Source: Myxococcales bacterium | Lineage (GTDB): Bacteria > Myxococcota_A > Bradymonadia > Bradymonadales > Bradymonadaceae | Assembly: GCA_007120035.1 (NCBI GenBank) | Contig: SKON01000036.1 | Coordinates: 1 to 64,000 of the forward strand | Direction: 5' to 3' | DNA: 64,000 bases | In this document: in pieces, positions 63,110 through 64,000 of the stretch | Numbering within the stretch: position 1 is the stretch's first letter | Layout of the letters: each line of letters opens with the position of its first letter | Translations under genes and position numbers: made by a program | Notes under the pieces: model-generated | Seen by the model: only the letters and a program-made list of their open reading frames with translations | Databases searched by the model: none | What the model was told of the DNA's origin: nothing

Positions 63110-64000
63110 GCCGCTCTTCTTCCCGGTCCGTCATTTCAGCCCGATGGCGGCCCATCTGGTCGGCCAGGCGGTGCGGCAGGAGCGGTTCGACGCCGTTCTG
63201 ATCGAGGGGCCGTCGGAGTTCAACGACAGGATCGACGAGCTCCTCCTGGACCACGAACTGCCGTTGGCGCTCTACAGCTACGCGATCTTGAGAGGGGGGG
63301 CTCGGCGAGGGGCGTTCTATCCGTTCTGCGAGTTCTCTCCGGAGTGGCAGGCCCTGAAGGTCGCCGCTGAGGTGGGCGTGCCGGTGGCGTTCATCGACCT
63401 CCCCTGGCGGCATATGGCCGCCGGGAGTCATCGCCGCCACCGGTACAGCGACGAGAACTTCCAGGGGAACCCATACATCCTGAGCCTCTGTGAGAGGCTC
63501 GAGGTGGAGGGCTTCGACGAGCTCTGGGATGTGGTGATCGAGCTTCAAGAGTTTCCCCACTGGCGAGACTACGTGACCCGCACCCGGGCGCTCTGCGACC
63601 GGATGCGTCAGGCTGACCCCGTGGCTGACACCGAAGAGGATGGCGAGAACCTGTGTCGCGAGCGGTTCATGGCCGAGGCGATCCGCCAAGCGCAAGAAGC
63701 CCACGGGGAGCGGGTCCTGGTGGTCACCGGTGGGTTTCATTGTTCAGGAATCGAAGCATATCTGGCCGGGGAAGGGCTGGAGGTCCCAGAGCGGGAAGGG
63801 GGAGAAGAAGAGGAAGCGGAGGTGCTGGGCCACGGGATCGAGCTGACCCCGTTTACCTATCACCGGGTGGACTCCCTCAGCGGGTACCGTGCCGGGCTTC
63901 AGGGACCGGCGATCTACGAGGAGCTCTGGAGAGGGCTTCAGCAGGGGGAGGGGTTTCGGTCCGAGAGGGTGCTGGCGCAGATCGTCCAGGCTCTGCGGGA
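63099..64000 (+). CDS. DUF5682-family protein (partial, runs off window)
   Basis: An open frame from ATG 63099 (MSTEPLFF), without a stop up to the window edge, 300 codons visible. Family features are [41 protein letters not shown] and [13 protein letters not shown], followed by [20 protein letters not shown]5682 belongs with TIKI/ChaN-like (EreA-type) folds and is found beside MoxR, DUF4132 or SWIM genes. A VWA (CoxE-like) gene is expected next to the right. Confidence 0.9.
   Translation, partial: MSTEPLFFPVRHFSPMAAHLVGQAVRQERFDAVLIEGPSEFNDRIDELLLDHELPLALYSYAILRGGARRGAFYPFCEFSPEWQALKVAAEVGVPVAFIDLPWRHMAAGSHRRHRYSDENFQGNPYILSLCERLEVEGFDELWDVVIELQEFPHWRDYVTRTRALCDRMRQADPVADTEEDGENLCRERFMAEAIRQAQEAHGERVLVVTGGFHCSGIEAYLAGEGLEVPEREGGEEEEAEVLGHGIELTPFTYHRVDSLSGYRAGLQGPAIYEELWRGLQQGEGFRSERVLAQIVQALR

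Overview
The window is a 64-kb, GC-rich, densely packed chromosomal stretch. It has no rRNA, tRNA, prophage, transposase or CRISPR array that I can see. The many lipoproteins, the Asn-Gln repeat linkers (two genes), the Hanks-type kinases with long C-terminal extensions, the CarD/Myxococcus-like envelope gene content and the gene order rpmF...nrdR-ribD-ribE-ribBA-ribH-nusB point to a deltaproteobacterial/Myxococcota lineage, possibly a bradymonad. That taxonomic placement is inference from gene content, not from a marker gene.

Layout. 1-357: a 30-bp tandem repeat and a promoter region. 358-8288 (mixed strands): an acidic lipoprotein, tgt, an NAD(P)-binding protein, an M23 peptidase, a plant-type glutamate-cysteine ligase, a TPR lipoprotein and manA. 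8397-13360: a Cys-rich lipoprotein with an (NQ)n linker, an orphan ParA, gcvPB and an acyl-CoA dehydrogenase. 13361-15954: two repeat-rich intergenic stretches flanking two related His/Asp-rich lipoproteins.

15955-27937 (minus strand) is the most interesting locus. It holds eleven tightly packed genes, most overlapping by 1-17 nt. It encodes a MotA/PomA-type stator protein, a MotB-type protein with the ion-binding Asp and an OmpA-like peptidoglycan-binding domain, and a single membrane protein that joins a shortened FliF-like periplasmic part and TM helix to a complete FliG-like cytoplasmic part. Around these lie a FlgO/CsgG-like protein with a beta-barrel tail, two more predicted outer-membrane barrels, several lipoproteins and a TonB/AgmX-like C-terminal protein. 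No flagellin, hook, rod, export or FliM/FliN gene is present. I read it as a stripped-down, envelope-spanning rotary or gliding motor. A winged-helix/TM2-domain gene lies just upstream.

29278-35864 (minus) is a housekeeping operon: DUF177-rpmF-(ACP-RpiB fusion)-nrdR-ribD-ribE-ribBA-ribH-nusB-lipoprotein. The acyl carrier protein fused to ribose-5-phosphate isomerase B and the RibBA with a degenerate GTP cyclohydrolase II half are both notable. 36038-39808 (plus) encodes a LEA14-like lipoprotein, a secreted alpha/beta hydrolase with an (NQ)n linker, PgeF and a beta-helix lipoprotein. 39846-49217 holds a membrane-anchored Ser/Thr kinase, a DUF5335 protein, a tandem pair of fluoride channels and a TolC-MFP-RND efflux operon.

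49385-64000 (plus, runs off the window) is a second unusual cluster: an alpha-solenoid protein, a degenerate HD-GYP-like protein, a kinase/cyclase-like/AAA/TPR protein, a further solenoid protein, a DUF4132 protein split by an apparent 1-nt frameshift, a MoxR AAA+ ATPase and a DUF5682 protein. The last three belong to the known MoxR-DUF4132-DUF5682-VWA neighbourhood, whose VWA gene would be expected just beyond the right edge.
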